IMG/VR virus record: IMGVR_UViG_3300042691_041303
Location: 1-58,275 of that record
Length of the DNA: 58,275 bases
Origin: a virus
Reading direction: 5' to 3' (one strand)
Shown here in pieces: positions 17,204-25,728 of the stretch. The notes under the pieces are model-generated. The model was given only the letters and a program-made list of their open reading frames with translations, did not search any database and was not told the origin of the DNA. Position 1 is the first letter of the stretch. Each line of letters starts with the position of its first letter. A program made the position numbers and the translations under genes.

Positions 17204-18297
17204 TACCAACCAGATTTAATTACTTTAACAATTTTTTGAATGTCTTCTTCAAAAATTTTATCATTAATGGGTATATGTATTTGATTTTCATCAAAATATC
17301 TTTGATTGATTAAATCAAAATTTTTACCACCAAAAACAGTATTTTTATCAATACCTAAATGTACAACCGATGTAGGTATGTTTTCAGATTTTAATTTTTT
17401 AATAAATTCAATTCTATCTTCAACAAAAACAGGAAATAACCAATAAGAAGACTCTCTATCACTTTTATAGTTTAATAATTTTAATCCTTTTACATTGGAC
17501 AACTCTGATTTATAAATTTTAGCTATTTTTTTAATATAATCTAATTTATTATCAATAATAGTTAAATTACCCAAACCAATTGTGGCAGCTAAATCATTCA
17601 TGTGGTATTTAAACCCAATATTAGTAGCATCGTATTCTCTTTCACCTAATATAGAAGTTTTTGAATTTTCTCTATCAATATCAAACCAGCTTAATCTTTT
17701 AATTAATTTAGCATCTTCTTCTTTTTTACACGTTAATAACCCACCATCACCAGTTGTTAAATGTTTTATGGCTTGGAATGAAAAAGATGTGAAATCAGAT
17801 AAAGTACCTATATTTTTACCTTTATATTTTGCACCCAAAGCATGTGCGGCATCTTCAATAACTATTAAATTGTATTTTTTAGCTAAATCATTTATTTCAT
17901 CCATATCACAAGGATAACCACCCCAATGTACAGGTATTATAGCTTTTGTTTTTTCAGTTATTTTTTCTTTAATAGATTCAACAGATATATTACCATCTAA
18001 GTTTATGTCAGCAAAAACTGGTTTAGCACCACATTGTAAAATAACGTGACCTGTGGCAATAAAAGTTTGTGCAGGTAATATGACTTCATCACCTTCACCA
18101 ATATTTGAAGCTATTAAAGCTAACTTCATGGTTACAGTACCACTATTAAGACTTATTGGATTAGGGTAACCGTATTTTTGATTTAGTTTCTTTTCAAACA
18201 ATTCCGCTTTTTTACCGGCAGAAACCATTGTACTTATTAAAGTTTCATTTACCATGTTAATGGAATTATCAGATATTGTTGTAGAAAAAAATTCCAT
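17203..18297 (-). CDS. DegT/DnrJ/EryC1-family sugar aminotransferase
   Basis: A 364-residue PLP enzyme. EDAAHALGAKYKG (from residue 148) holds the cofactor-stacking region. The PLP lysine is K178 in SFQAIKHLTTGDGG; it is Lys, not the His of the 3-dehydratase subfamily (ColD), so transamination is expected. With GMD supplying GDP-4-keto-6-deoxymannose, a perosamine-synthase role is the simplest guess, but the keto-sugar acceptor cannot be read from sequence. It lies 0-1 nt from both neighbours. Confidence 0.85.
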   Translation of the reverse strand: MEFFSTTISDNSINMVNETLISTMVSAGKKAELFEKKLNQKYGYPNPISLNSGTVTMKLALIASNIGEGDEVILPAQTFIATGHVILQCGAKPVFADINLDGNISVESIKEKITEKTKAIIPVHWGGYPCDMDEINDLAKKYNLIVIEDAAHALGAKYKGKNIGTLSDFTSFSFQAIKHLTTGDGGLLTCKKEEDAKLIKRLSWFDIDRENSKTSILGEREYDATNIGFKYHMNDLAATIGLGNLTIIDNKLDYIKKIAKIYKSELSNVKGLKLLNYKSDRESSYWLFPVFVEDRIEFIKKLKSENIPTSVVHLGIDKNTVFGGKNFDLINQRYFDENQIHIPINDKIFEEDIQKIVKVIKSGW

Positions 18298-19095
18298 TTA
18301 TTTCATATAATTTAAATACATATAATCCTCTGAAATAGGCCAATCTAAAACCCTTTCCAAGTTATCCTTTATAGCATCCATTTTAGAAAAATATAAATCT
18401 TCTGAAATTTCTTTGATATTAAAGTCATCTAATAAAATAATACCGTCTTTATTAAAGAAGTCACCTATTTCAGAGGTACCCCAAAAAATAGGTATAGTAC
18501 CAGTTGCAAAACAATCAGTTATTTTTTCTGTAAAAATATTTGGATAATTATCATTTTCCATCGCTATAGAAAAATAATAATCAATTAGGCCATGTTCTTT
18601 TTTTTGAATGTTTCTAAAACCAGAACCATAATGGTCTACACTATTTTTGTATTTATCTATAATTGTTCTTCTATAAACATGTCCTGGACAAAAAGTCTTA
18701 GAAGAAGCTATCATAGATATTAATTTAGTTTTTTTATGGATTTCACGACCATCAACCCAAGGTACTGCATTAGGTATTAAAAATTTAAACTTTGGTGATA
18801 AATTTAATAACCTAATGTCGTGGGTAAAAATTAATTCAAAATTAGAATTCATAAATTCTACATTTTCTTTTACCCAATCAATAACGTTATTAATGATAGC
18901 TGAAGATTCTGCTATCCAAGCATAATTTTTCTTTGTACTATCAACTTTAGCATCTATAATAGAGTTATCTATATAAACACTTATGGGTGCTGTCATTTCA
19001 TTTTTAACCCATTCAATATATTTAGGTACAGACCAACCTGATGAGGAATATGCGTGTTGAAATCCTCCCCCTATTAAATTAATTTTTTGTTTCAT
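18298..19095 (-). CDS. GT10 fucosyltransferase-like glycosyltransferase
   Basis: A 265-residue protein. Its C-terminal half carries the GT10 (alpha-1,3/4-fucosyltransferase) signature: FSIAMEN (residues 175-181), FTEKITDCFATGTIPIFWG (188-206), and LLDDF soon after. SKTFCPGHVYRRTIIDKY and HYGSGFRN match the earlier donor-site helices. It lacks any signal peptide or membrane anchor, as in bacterial members. GDP-fucose from gmd and fcl is the expected donor. The first 100 residues are divergent, as expected for the acceptor domain. Confidence 0.82.
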   Translation of the reverse strand: MKQKINLIGGGFQHAYSSSGWSVPKYIEWVKNEMTAPISVYIDNSIIDAKVDSTKKNYAWIAESSAIINNVIDWVKENVEFMNSNFELIFTHDIRLLNLSPKFKFLIPNAVPWVDGREIHKKTKLISMIASSKTFCPGHVYRRTIIDKYKNSVDHYGSGFRNIQKKEHGLIDYYFSIAMENDNYPNIFTEKITDCFATGTIPIFWGTSEIGDFFNKDGIILLDDFNIKEISEDLYFSKMDAIKDNLERVLDWPISEDYMYLNYMK

Positions 19096-19708
19096 ATTTT
19101 TTTACATAAAATGCATCACCCCATGTACCGCCATCCCAAGTTGTTTCTACTCTTTCAAAATTATATGATGACAAAAAATCATCTAATTCTTCTATCATAG
19201 GACAATTTTTATAAACTTCATCTCTATTAACTTCTGTCATAATATAATCAATACTTTTTAGATATTCAACAGAACCTTTAAAAACTTCTAATTCATAACC
19301 CTGTACATCGATATTAATAAAATTATATTTTTCTTTATCCCCAATAAAATTGTCTAATTTAGTTATGGGTACGACAACTTTATTATTAAATTTTATGTGT
19401 GGGTATTGTTTTAAATGTATTGATGGTTCTAAAATAGAACTAGATTGCCCTTGATTGGCTGATTCTACAAACATTTCTATTTCACCTATATGATTACCTA
19501 AAGCCGTTTTTACTAAGACAACATTTTTATCTTTTGTATTTTCTTTTAATTTTTCAAAAGTATGAGGCAAAGGTTCAAAAAACATAACGTTTTCAATACC
19601 AACCTTTTCATAGGTTGTTAATTCTTGACCAAAATGTGCTCCGATGTGTAAGACACCTTTTATTTTTAAATTATATTTTTCTTTTAATTTAATTAAATCT
19701 AGTAACAT
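19079..19708 (-). CDS. FkbM-family methyltransferase (second)
   Basis: A 209-residue SAM-dependent methyltransferase with KGVLHIGAHFGQELTTY (motif I), a central MFFEPLPHTFEKLKEN, and FINIDVQGYELEVFKG (FkbM hallmark). The start chosen is the ATG at 19708, which overlaps the upstream stop as TAATG; a TTG at 19729 would add seven residues. It overlaps the GT10 gene by 17 nt. It is different in sequence from the 16502-17203 enzyme, so it may act on another acceptor position. Confidence 0.83.
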   Translation of the reverse strand: MLLDLIKLKEKYNLKIKGVLHIGAHFGQELTTYEKVGIENVMFFEPLPHTFEKLKENTKDKNVVLVKTALGNHIGEIEMFVESANQGQSSSILEPSIHLKQYPHIKFNNKVVVPITKLDNFIGDKEKYNFINIDVQGYELEVFKGSVEYLKSIDYIMTEVNRDEVYKNCPMIEELDDFLSSYNFERVETTWDGGTWGDAFYVKKYETKN

Positions 19709-20484
19709 TAAAAATTTATTTTTACGCAATTATTATTTATATAATCAACCATATTTTTATCACTAGTAACAATTTTATTGTACATTAATTTAGGTTCATT
19801 ACTTATTTTTTGGTATATCATAGGAAAATCCCTTTCAAAAAAATATCTATCTAATTTTTCACCGTATTCATCTTTGATTAATCTTTCAAAAGAAGTTATT
19901 TTTTCTGTTAAAAAATTAAGATTACAATTATCAATAAAATAATTAATTACTTCACCATCGTGTACCCAAAAAGTATAATAGCTGGCTAAATTATCTTTAT
20001 TAGGTTTCCCATATATTATTAATGGTAATGTGGTGTTTAAATAATTTTTTGCTGTAGTACCAATATAGGGTGTGTAAATAGAAATGTTTTCTTTAAACAT
20101 CTTTATTTCTATTTTATCTTTTTGATTCCAAAATACATCAAAAACTTCTTTTCTAAAATTATGTGACCCACTAGTAACACCTTTAGTATGGCCAAACCAA
20201 TACACATCGTATTTTTTATTAGTTTTTTTTAAAAGTCTTAAAGCACTTTGAAATGCTGATACATCACTATCTATTAATAACTCTTTTGGTGTTATTTCAT
20301 ATTTTATGTTTAAAATTTTTGAGTAGTCCTCTAGTGTTTTAATCCATTCGTCACAAGAATCATTTATACCAACGTATATGTCATATTTAGTAAATGATTC
20401 TATGAATTTATCTAAAAACTCTTTACCGATATAAATTTTGTCTTTTGTGGGTATATATGAAGCGAAAACTACACAACCTTTCAT
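19708..20484 (-). CDS. Hypothetical glycan-locus protein, possible glycosyltransferase
   Basis: A 258-residue protein. VFASYIPTKDKIYIGKEFLD, DIYVGINDSCDEW and YDVYWFGHTKGVTSG could belong to a GT-A-type transferase related to rhamnan/teichoic acid synthesis proteins, but no clear DxD is present. FWVHDGEVINYF lies later. I assign it by context between two methyltransferases. It starts within the stop of its upstream neighbour. Confidence 0.55.
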   Translation of the reverse strand: MKGCVVFASYIPTKDKIYIGKEFLDKFIESFTKYDIYVGINDSCDEWIKTLEDYSKILNIKYEITPKELLIDSDVSAFQSALRLLKKTNKKYDVYWFGHTKGVTSGSHNFRKEVFDVFWNQKDKIEIKMFKENISIYTPYIGTTAKNYLNTTLPLIIYGKPNKDNLASYYTFWVHDGEVINYFIDNCNLNFLTEKITSFERLIKDEYGEKLDRYFFERDFPMIYQKISNEPKLMYNKIVTSDKNMVDYINNNCVKINF

Positions 20485-21143
20485 TTTTTATAAATTATAG
20501 CTATTTCAGAAGATCTACCCATTTTTACCTCTAAACCACCAATATTATTTTCTAAATAATTGGATTCATCCTCTGTAATGTATTTAGATTTAATTTTACC
20601 TTCTTTTTGAAAATCATACAACATATCCAATGTTTTTTCATCTCCATTGACATAAGATCCGATGTGACAAGTATGTAAATCTTCTATGACATAGATTCCG
20701 TTTGGTTTTAAATGTTTAAATAAAACAGATATAGTTACTTGGTGTTGTTTCATTGTGTGCCCACCATCATCTATTATGACATCAAAATCAGAACCTATTT
20801 TTTCTATTAAATTATTAAGTTCTTCTTTTGATTCTTGGTTACAAATAAAAGTCTTTATTTTATCATTTTCTATATCAGAAAAATCGTGTAAATCAATACC
20901 ATAAATTTCTGAATTTGGTAGATATTCGTTCCAAGTCCTTAAAGAGGCACCTGGTAATCTACGACCTTCATTCTCTTTTCTTTGTTGTTCAGGTAATGAC
21001 GGTCTATATATACCTATTTCTAAAATTTTTAATTTTTCATTTCTTTTATTTTCAAAAATTTCTTCATAAAAAGAAACGTAATTATGGTCAGATTCCATTT
21101 TGTCTGTACCATAAAATATCATAATTTCATTTAATTTTTTCAT
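20481..21143 (-). CDS. Class I SAM methyltransferase (MycE/cephalosporin-hydroxylase type)
   Basis: A 220-residue protein. LKILEIGIYR is motif I, followed by an insertion rich in Arg, Glu and Pro, then GASLRTWNEYLPNSEIYGID. FDVIIDDGGHTMKQHQVTIS and LKPNGIYVIEDLHT match sugar O-methyltransferases of the MycE kind. The GTG at 21155 is less likely than the ATG at 21143, which forms an ATGA overlap with the GT11 stop. It probably methylates a sugar hydroxyl. Confidence 0.78.
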   Translation of the reverse strand: MKKLNEIMIFYGTDKMESDHNYVSFYEEIFENKRNEKLKILEIGIYRPSLPEQQRKENEGRRLPGASLRTWNEYLPNSEIYGIDLHDFSDIENDKIKTFICNQESKEELNNLIEKIGSDFDVIIDDGGHTMKQHQVTISVLFKHLKPNGIYVIEDLHTCHIGSYVNGDEKTLDMLYDFQKEGKIKSKYITEDESNYLENNIGGLEVKMGRSSEIAIIYKK

Positions 21144-21937
21144 ATTTTTATCCACTGTTTAGGTATTGTATCTTCTTGATCTTGTGGTCCCCCAAGACCA
21201 AACCATAATTTAGGCCCTATGACAACTTTATTTTTATTTTGATTTAAATAAGCACCCCACCAACTAAAACTACTATTTGCTATAATATTATGGTCACAAT
21301 TACTCATTAAAATTAAATCTTCTATTTCATCAAAAAAAGGTGAAATAATACCAATTAAATTATTTTTACACCAAAGTTTATCATCAGATATTATTATTGG
21401 TGTGAAGTGACCTATTTTTTCTTTTATTAAATTTAAAGAATTTTTATAATAATCTAAAGAACATATAGTATGTATATTTGGGAATTTTAAATAATCACCT
21501 CTTCTAACATGTATTGAGACTAATGGTAGATTATTATTCTCTTCTTTTACTTTTTTTAACCAAAGAACAATTTCTTTGTATTTTTTATCCTCTGTTTTTA
21601 ATCCATTAATTATTTTTTCAACAATTTCATTTTTGTTTTCAGTAAAAAATTTTTCTGACTGAAAGAATCCTTGTAATTGTACATTTTTTTTATACGGTAT
21701 TTCTTCAAAACTATGACCAGACTGTGAAAAAATATTGTCAATTATAATATTTTCTGAATGTTTAAATTCTTTAAAAACATTATTCTTATATTTTATTATT
21801 TCATTACCCTGTAAAGGTGTGTGTGAGGTATTAAAATTAAAAACGGGTTCATCACCAAATTTTTTAGCTAAATTATATGTTGCCGCAACTTGAAAAAGTT
21901 GATTACCTAGACCACCAGCAAAATAAACTGTAACCAT
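21140..21937 (-). CDS. GT11 alpha-1,2-fucosyltransferase
   Basis: A 265-residue protein with all GT11 landmarks: GGLGNQLFQ (8-16), HVRRGDY (143-149), and NSSFSWWGAY (221-230). The HxRRxD motif binds GDP-fucose. Together with the GT10 enzyme at 18298 it gives the phage two unrelated fucosyltransferase families. No membrane segment is present. It lies between a GT25 gene and a methyltransferase gene in the same operon. Confidence 0.9.
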   Translation of the reverse strand: MVTVYFAGGLGNQLFQVAATYNLAKKFGDEPVFNFNTSHTPLQGNEIIKYKNNVFKEFKHSENIIIDNIFSQSGHSFEEIPYKKNVQLQGFFQSEKFFTENKNEIVEKIINGLKTEDKKYKEIVLWLKKVKEENNNLPLVSIHVRRGDYLKFPNIHTICSLDYYKNSLNLIKEKIGHFTPIIISDDKLWCKNNLIGIISPFFDEIEDLILMSNCDHNIIANSSFSWWGAYLNQNKNKVVIGPKLWFGLGGPQDQEDTIPKQWIKI

Positions 21938-21938
21938 T

Positions 21939-22595
21939 TTATTTTTTTAAAAAATTATAATCCATATAAGCCCCTTGTATATCAGAATGTCCATCTTTTT
22001 GCCAAGCTAAATGGGGTAAAAAACAATAAGTATTTAAAACTCTATGTAGGTCACCCAAGAAATAATCTGCAGCGACAGAAGGTTTATGTGTAATTGTTAA
22101 ATCTGACATAACTTTATTTATTTTATTTTCTAAATGTTGTATCATTATGTCGTAACTACTTTCTTTAATACCACAAGCGTGTATTGCGTAACTTCTATTT
22201 ATTTTTACTATACCTTCAGTGATAGGTAAATAACCACCAACGTGGTTACCGCCAAAAAACAAATAATCCCAATCGTTAGGTACCCTTTCTATTAAAGATT
22301 CAAATAATTCGTTAACTTTTTCTTTAAAAAAAACATCATCTTCTAAAAGAAGTAATTTTTTTACCTTATTTTCTTTAGCTTTTTTTAAAGCATTTAAATG
22401 ACTATAACTACCAGCTAATTCCGCACTATAAACAGAACCTTGTGGTAAACCCAATTCCTTACCGTCTACTGCTGAAAATCTTTCAACATCCAATCCAATT
22501 TTTTCGAATTGTGGTAAACAATTTTCTTCCCACCTATCAGTTCTTCTATCTAAATTTATACAATAAATTTTATCAAAATATTCATTTATTCCCAT
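21939..22595 (-). CDS. GT25-family glycosyltransferase
   Basis: A 218-residue protein. INLDRRTDRW is at residues 13-22 and the metal-binding LLLLEDDVFF at 81-90, both diagnostic of GT25 (LPS galactosyltransferase-like). SYSHLNALKKAKENKVKK precedes the DD motif as in family members. It probably adds a hexose to the glycan; the donor is unknown. It overlaps the upstream gene by 10 nt. Confidence 0.85.
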   Translation of the reverse strand: MGINEYFDKIYCINLDRRTDRWEENCLPQFEKIGLDVERFSAVDGKELGLPQGSVYSAELAGSYSHLNALKKAKENKVKKLLLLEDDVFFKEKVNELFESLIERVPNDWDYLFFGGNHVGGYLPITEGIVKINRSYAIHACGIKESSYDIMIQHLENKINKVMSDLTITHKPSVAADYFLGDLHRVLNTYCFLPHLAWQKDGHSDIQGAYMDYNFLKK

Positions 22596-23362
22596 GTTTG
22601 AAACTTTTTATCTACTTTTACAATGTTATAAAATTTGTCTGGTGCCCCACCCATTAGAGCTTGTTGTGGATACATCCATTTATCAAAGTAATCAACTATT
22701 TTATTTATATTTCTAAAATTAGGACTAGCTGAAGAGTTTTGTAATTTTCTAAATAAATTTTTTCTTATATAACTCATATGATGCATTTCTATTTCATCAC
22801 GAGTAAATATTTTACATTTACCAGGTTCCATTCTTCTAGTTGGGTCTACTAATACAGGGAATGGATGTCCTATTACATATTCTCTATTTTGTCTTATTTT
22901 ATACAAAAGTGAAACAAAATATTCTTCTTTAGGTTCTAATCTGTATGTTGGTTCTTTATAATAAGTTGTCATTTGACAAGCCGAAGAATCGTAGTCACCT
23001 TCTAACATTATTTTTTTAAGATATTTAAACTCTTCCTCATCATAAAATTCATCAGAATCCATGGCCATATGATGTGTACAACCAGCTCCTTCAGATAAAG
23101 AAAGACCAATATTTCTTTTAGTTATTTCATTAAAATGACCACCTCTATTAATTTTTGGTTTAAACTCAAAAATTTCATCAATTAAATTTTTATTTTTTAA
23201 ATACTCTAAAATTGACACCAAATTTTTATCACATTCGTTCCCAAAATTAGAAATAGTTTGATAAACCACAGATATGTAATCAACGTTATTTCTTATTGAT
23301 TTAATAGAGCTTTCTAATAATTCTTCACCGTCAAAAATATTATATGATACACCTATTTTCAT
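22586..23362 (-). CDS. GT2-like glycosyltransferase
   Basis: A 258-residue protein. MKIGVSYNIFDGEELLESSI resembles the donor-domain start of GT2/GT92-like proteins, and MAMDSDEFYDEEEF is a strong DxDE metal-binding motif. FTRDEIEMHHMSYIRKNLF is a likely acceptor-side block. The substrate is unknown. Its stop overlaps the GT25 start, and its start overlaps the stop of the large GT2 protein. Confidence 0.75.
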   Translation of the reverse strand: MKIGVSYNIFDGEELLESSIKSIRNNVDYISVVYQTISNFGNECDKNLVSILEYLKNKNLIDEIFEFKPKINRGGHFNEITKRNIGLSLSEGAGCTHHMAMDSDEFYDEEEFKYLKKIMLEGDYDSSACQMTTYYKEPTYRLEPKEEYFVSLLYKIRQNREYVIGHPFPVLVDPTRRMEPGKCKIFTRDEIEMHHMSYIRKNLFRKLQNSSASPNFRNINKIVDYFDKWMYPQQALMGGAPDKFYNIVKVDKKFQTWE

Positions 23363-24909
23363 TACACTAAATTTTTTAAAGTTCTTTCAACAATCATTTC
23401 CATATCTTTTTCAGATACATTTTCAAAATGTTTGTAAGTTTTTTTATTTTTTAAGATATAAGGTATTATTCTTTGGGTATAATCCTCAGCTTCATTTTGC
23501 CATTTTTTATCACTCTTGTTTCTTGTTTGTGATTCATAGTGATAACATACAGCATCAGAAACAAAATAATTTTTTAAATTACGGTTTAAACAATCTATGT
23601 TAAGTTGTACATCCTCAAAACATTCTTTATAAGATTCTTCAAACCCGCCAATTAGATCAAATATATCTTTTTTAATTAACATAAAAGCTGCTGTATTACC
23701 AAATACATCTCTTGTTTGTGTTGGGTATGTATAATAGGATTTTAAACCTTTATGGGTTAACATTACTCTACGGTCTTGTCCTAAGTATAAAATAATTCCA
23801 CCGTGTTGTATAGTATTATCCTCAAAATGTAGTCTAGCCCCAATAGTACCCACCATTTTATTTTTAAGGTAAACGTCAACCATTCTACTGATAGCGTCAT
23901 TAACTAATTGAATATCGTTATTACAAAATAATAATAATTCACTATCATTAGGAACATGATTTTTTACAACATCGTTATTTATAGATGCAAAATTATAATA
24001 ATCATATTCTACTAATCTTATTTTTATTTTATCTATGTTATTATTTATCAATTCCTCAATACCTTTCTTTTCCTCTAAAGAAGAACCTGTGTCTGCAATT
24101 ATAATCTCTAAATTATCATAAGAATCTTTTTCAACTATAGAATTAACACAATTAGATAATAAATCTACATTACCTTTAGTTGGTATAATAACCGATATTT
24201 TAGGTGTTCTTTTTAGTTTTTTAATCGGATTTTTTTCGTAGATTAAATCAACTTTTAGATTATATGGTAAATTTTCTTTGTAATTTTCTGAAAATTGTTT
24301 TCTATTGTCTTCCCACTCTTGATTTGTCATACCAATAGATTTATGTGTTACTGTAACATCAAAAATAACACCCACTTTAACACCACTTAAATGATTATTA
24401 AAACTAAAATCTATATCGTAAAAATGAAAACCTTTAATATTTTCATTAAATTCTTTTTTAATTTTTTCTTTATTGATTACAAAAAATAAACCGTCTACAG
24501 ATATTGTTTGAATAATTTCTTTACCAAAATTATTGGAGTATTTATTTTCCCAAGTTTTACCATCGTTTTGATGTTTAACAATACCAACCATTTTAGCTCT
24601 ATCTTGCCACCACATACCACTTTCAGGTAAATTAGTGGTACCAGCAACACCTAAAATACCATAATCACTCTGATTAAAATGATTTAATATTTTTTTACCC
24701 CAATTATTAGGTAATATTAAATCATCGTGGATAAAAGCTATTATATTATTTTTAGATTGTTTTAAACCTAAATTATAAGCTTCAGTTAAAGAATATTTAC
24801 CTTGATTTATTATTTGTATAATTTCAAAATCTTTAACACCAATAGTTTGTGTTATGTGTTTTTTATATTCAGGGTTATCTTCTCTAGTTGAGAATACTAT
24901 AGTAATCAT
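23362..24909 (-). CDS. Two-domain GT2 glycosyltransferase
   Basis: A 515-residue protein with two GT-A units. The first (about 1-210) has TREDNPEYKKHITQTIG, NIIAFIHDDLILPNNWG with its acidic pair, and GLFFVINKEKI. The second (about 235-490) has PKISVIIPTKGNVDLLSNCV, IIIADTGSS, ELLLFCNNDIQLVND and GGFEESYKECFEDVQL. Two-domain GT2 proteins often add two residues in turn or alternate sugars. It is the first and largest transferase of the main block. The coding sequence ends 0-1 nt from the next gene. Confidence 0.85.
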   Translation of the reverse strand: MITIVFSTREDNPEYKKHITQTIGVKDFEIIQIINQGKYSLTEAYNLGLKQSKNNIIAFIHDDLILPNNWGKKILNHFNQSDYGILGVAGTTNLPESGMWWQDRAKMVGIVKHQNDGKTWENKYSNNFGKEIIQTISVDGLFFVINKEKIKKEFNENIKGFHFYDIDFSFNNHLSGVKVGVIFDVTVTHKSIGMTNQEWEDNRKQFSENYKENLPYNLKVDLIYEKNPIKKLKRTPKISVIIPTKGNVDLLSNCVNSIVEKDSYDNLEIIIADTGSSLEEKKGIEELINNNIDKIKIRLVEYDYYNFASINNDVVKNHVPNDSELLLFCNNDIQLVNDAISRMVDVYLKNKMVGTIGARLHFEDNTIQHGGIILYLGQDRRVMLTHKGLKSYYTYPTQTRDVFGNTAAFMLIKKDIFDLIGGFEESYKECFEDVQLNIDCLNRNLKNYFVSDAVCYHYESQTRNKSDKKWQNEAEDYTQRIIPYILKNKKTYKHFENVSEKDMEMIVERTLKNLV

Positions 24910-24913
24910 AGAT

Positions 24914-25405
24914 TTATTTTTCTATTTCAATAATGTTTATTGGTTCTTCACAGTAAACAGATAAATGACACGAAGCTTTAATAGCCTCTTTAACTGAATT
25001 ACCTAAATAAAGTGCGGCTAAAGCGAAGTCCATTCCAGCACCAATTGCTGTATAATCAGTTACTTCTTTACACCAAAAACCTTCCATTACAAATGCCTTA
25101 CCTTCAAAAACAATAATATATTGATTGCTTAATTTAGGTTCTTCAGTTTTATTTCTATACCAATCTTGGAATTCGGACATAAATTCAACTAAAGCATCTA
25201 CTGATGCTTCTCTAGGTTTTCTAGTTTTAGAATAAATTAAAAATAATCCACCTTCTTGTGCATCACCACAATCACCTATGACCATTCCGTTAACTTCATT
25301 AAGTTTAGCTAACTTATCTTTTTCTTGTGTCCATCCAGAGACTAAAATACTATCAGCTCCGATAGTTATTTTTTTATTTGTTACTTTTACTGCTACTACT
25401 GACAT
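24914..25405 (-). CDS. HslV-like Ntn hydrolase with N-terminal serine
   Basis: A 163-residue protein that follows HslV/proteasome beta subunits along its length. MSVVAVKVTNKKITIGADS aligns with the HslV start, placing Ser2 at the position of the mature nucleophile, Asp18 at Asp17 and Lys34 at Lys33 of HslV. The C-terminal AIGAGMDFALAALYLG and SVKEAIKASCHLSVYCEE match the HslV AIGSGG helix and the closing strand; the Ser of that loop is Ala here. Bacterial CodW uses an N-terminal Ser, so activity is plausible. No HslU-like unfoldase is visible in the window. It may borrow the host's or act alone. Confidence 0.75.
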   Translation of the reverse strand: MSVVAVKVTNKKITIGADSILVSGWTQEKDKLAKLNEVNGMVIGDCGDAQEGGLFLIYSKTRKPREASVDALVEFMSEFQDWYRNKTEEPKLSNQYIIVFEGKAFVMEGFWCKEVTDYTAIGAGMDFALAALYLGNSVKEAIKASCHLSVYCEEPINIIEIEK

Positions 25406-25407
25406 TT

Positions 25408-25728
25408 TTAAGCTGTTGTTGTTATATTATAAATTCCGTTATTTAAAGTTATATTATCAGTACCCGATGTTGTATACCAAACTTGTGGGTATGTTCGTGG
25501 GTACGGATTAGTATATGGATTAGTTTCAAATGGTACAAAAGGGTTTATTTGTGGGTTGGGGTTAACAGTTATTGGGTTATCCCAACCCTTAATTTTATTT
25601 ACTTTTAAAGTAAATTCTCTCCATAAACCATTAGGTAGTAAACTATTTAACTGTTCATAAAAATCATGAACATTAACATCCTCTTCGATGGTAATAGTTT
25701 TATTAATAGTATCTAACTGTATTTTCAT
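25408..25728 (-). CDS. Hypothetical protein with Pro/Asn/Tyr-rich tail
   Basis: A 106-residue protein. The first 55 residues look like a small globular unit (two strands and a helix, NVHDFYEQLNSLLPNGLW). Residues 56-85 are rich in Pro, Asn and Tyr (NPFVPFETNPYTNPYPR), and the end is Thr/Asn-rich. It could be a linker-bearing adaptor or a minor virion protein. No family recognised. It overlaps the dUTPase stop as TAATG. Confidence 0.55.
   Translation of the reverse strand: MKIQLDTINKTITIEEDVNVHDFYEQLNSLLPNGLWREFTLKVNKIKGWDNPITVNPNPQINPFVPFETNPYTNPYPRTYPQVWYTTSGTDNITLNNGIYNITTTA

Noticed and set aside
17204-17209. TTG start for the FkbM methyltransferase
   Set aside because: An ATG at 17203 overlaps the upstream stop as TAATG, the pattern used throughout this operon; the same reasoning moved starts to 19708, 21143 and 27031.
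17203-18297. Enzyme of the ColD type (3-dehydratase)
   Set aside because: The PLP-binding residue is Lys (K178), not His as in ColD.
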